From: a virus
DNA length: 20,834 bases
Strand: one strand, 5' to 3'
Virus record (IMG/VR): IMGVR_UViG_3300032294_002320
Coordinates: 1 to 20,834 of that record
The notes under the pieces are model-generated. The model searched no databases. It saw nothing but the letters and a program-made list of their open reading frames with translations, and was not told the DNA's origin. Positions 20,769 to 20,834 of the stretch are shown here, piece after piece. The stretch's first letter is position 1. The number at the start of each line of letters is the position of its first letter. The translations under genes were made by a program, and so were the position numbers.

Positions 20769-20801
20769 GAAAGAAAGGGGTGGCTTCGCTACCCCTCTTT
20801 C
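20769..20801 (+). terminator. GC-rich hairpin, terminator-like, merged with a promoter
   Basis: GAAAGA-AA-GGGGTGGC (20769-20784) pairs with GCTACCCCTCTTTC (20788-20801), giving 14 pairs (one G-U) with a 2-nt bulge and a TTC loop. It is by far the most GC-rich element in the intergenic regions. A T-rich right arm (CTCTTT) takes the place of the usual U-tract. Its right arm ends directly at the promoter -7 box. Confidence 0.6.
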
Positions 20802-20810
20802 GTATATTGA
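20780..20810 (+). promoter_or_regulatory. Promoter: GTGGC-N18-TATATTGA, overlapping the hairpin
   Basis: TATATTGA (20803-20810) is preceded by TTTCG, and GTGGCTTC (20780-20787) sits at the -33 position with the same 20-nt spacing as the promoters at 18369 and 19084 (there TTGGC). The first T of TTG is G here. It would drive the gene that begins beyond 20815. Confidence 0.6.
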
Positions 20811-20814
20811 CAAC

Positions 20815-20834
20815 ATGATGAAAGAGCAAGACAA
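20815..20834 (+). CDS. Possible start of the next gene (truncated by window end)
   Basis: ATGATGAAAGAGCAAGACAA follows the promoter at 20780 by only 4 nt from the -7 box. If this ATG is used, the mRNA would be essentially leaderless. Other promoter-driven genes here start 16-19 nt after the box, so the true start could lie beyond the window. Only six codons are visible (MMKEQD). Confidence 0.35.

Overview
This window looks like part of the genome of a large, lytic, T4-type tailed phage whose host is probably a member of the Bacteroidota (flavobacteria-like). Three things point that way. All supported genes lie on the + strand and are packed end to end, with 1-26 nt overlaps at most junctions. 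T4-type replication genes are present (both clamp-loader subunits). The few intergenic gaps carry promoters of the Bacteroidota type (TTG, 20 nt, TAnnTT), and starts are preceded by A-rich leaders rather than GGAGG-type ribosome binding sites. The DNA is AT-rich throughout. No integrase, tRNA, insertion sequence or CRISPR array was seen. Host and phage group are inferences.

Layout. Positions 1-3457 are a replication/recombination block: two small unknown genes, the clamp-loader large subunit (gp44-like), a small membrane protein, an unknown gene, the clamp-loader small subunit (gp62-like), a MazG-like protein and a RecB/Cas4-like nuclease. A ribbon-helix-helix-like regulator (3500-3694) marks the boundary. 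Positions 3702-14884 are an accessory glycan locus of about 11 kb. It holds two GT-B glycosyltransferases, a zinc-ribbon protein, a GT2 enzyme, an APS-kinase-like / HxGH nucleotidyltransferase / DUF2061 triad, a GT10 (fucosyltransferase-like) enzyme, a nucleotide-sugar 3-dehydrase, a thiamine-diphosphate enzyme, an NAD(P)-dependent sugar reductase/epimerase, and two more GT-A-like enzymes. Positions 14881-16887 hold small regulatory-looking genes: a DksA-type zinc finger, an HTH plus degenerate HNH protein, and an AT-hook-tailed protein. Positions 16894-20834 are divided into shorter transcription units by promoters of one shared design. They encode a membrane protein, a membrane-anchored lytic transglycosylase, tiny basic proteins, a SWIM zinc-finger protein and several conserved-looking proteins of unknown function.

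The most interesting part is 9318-13018. The first gene would normally be annotated as a DegT aminotransferase, but it has His in place of the PLP-binding Lys, as in the sugar 3-dehydrases ColD and RfbH/E1. It is followed by an acetolactate-synthase-like ThDP enzyme and a short-chain reductase. That order parallels the CDP-yersiniose pathway (E1, YerE, YerF), so the phage may make a two-carbon-branched 3,6-dideoxy sugar and attach it, through its own glycosyltransferases, to DNA, virion or host glycan. Specific function is inferred from motifs and gene order only.
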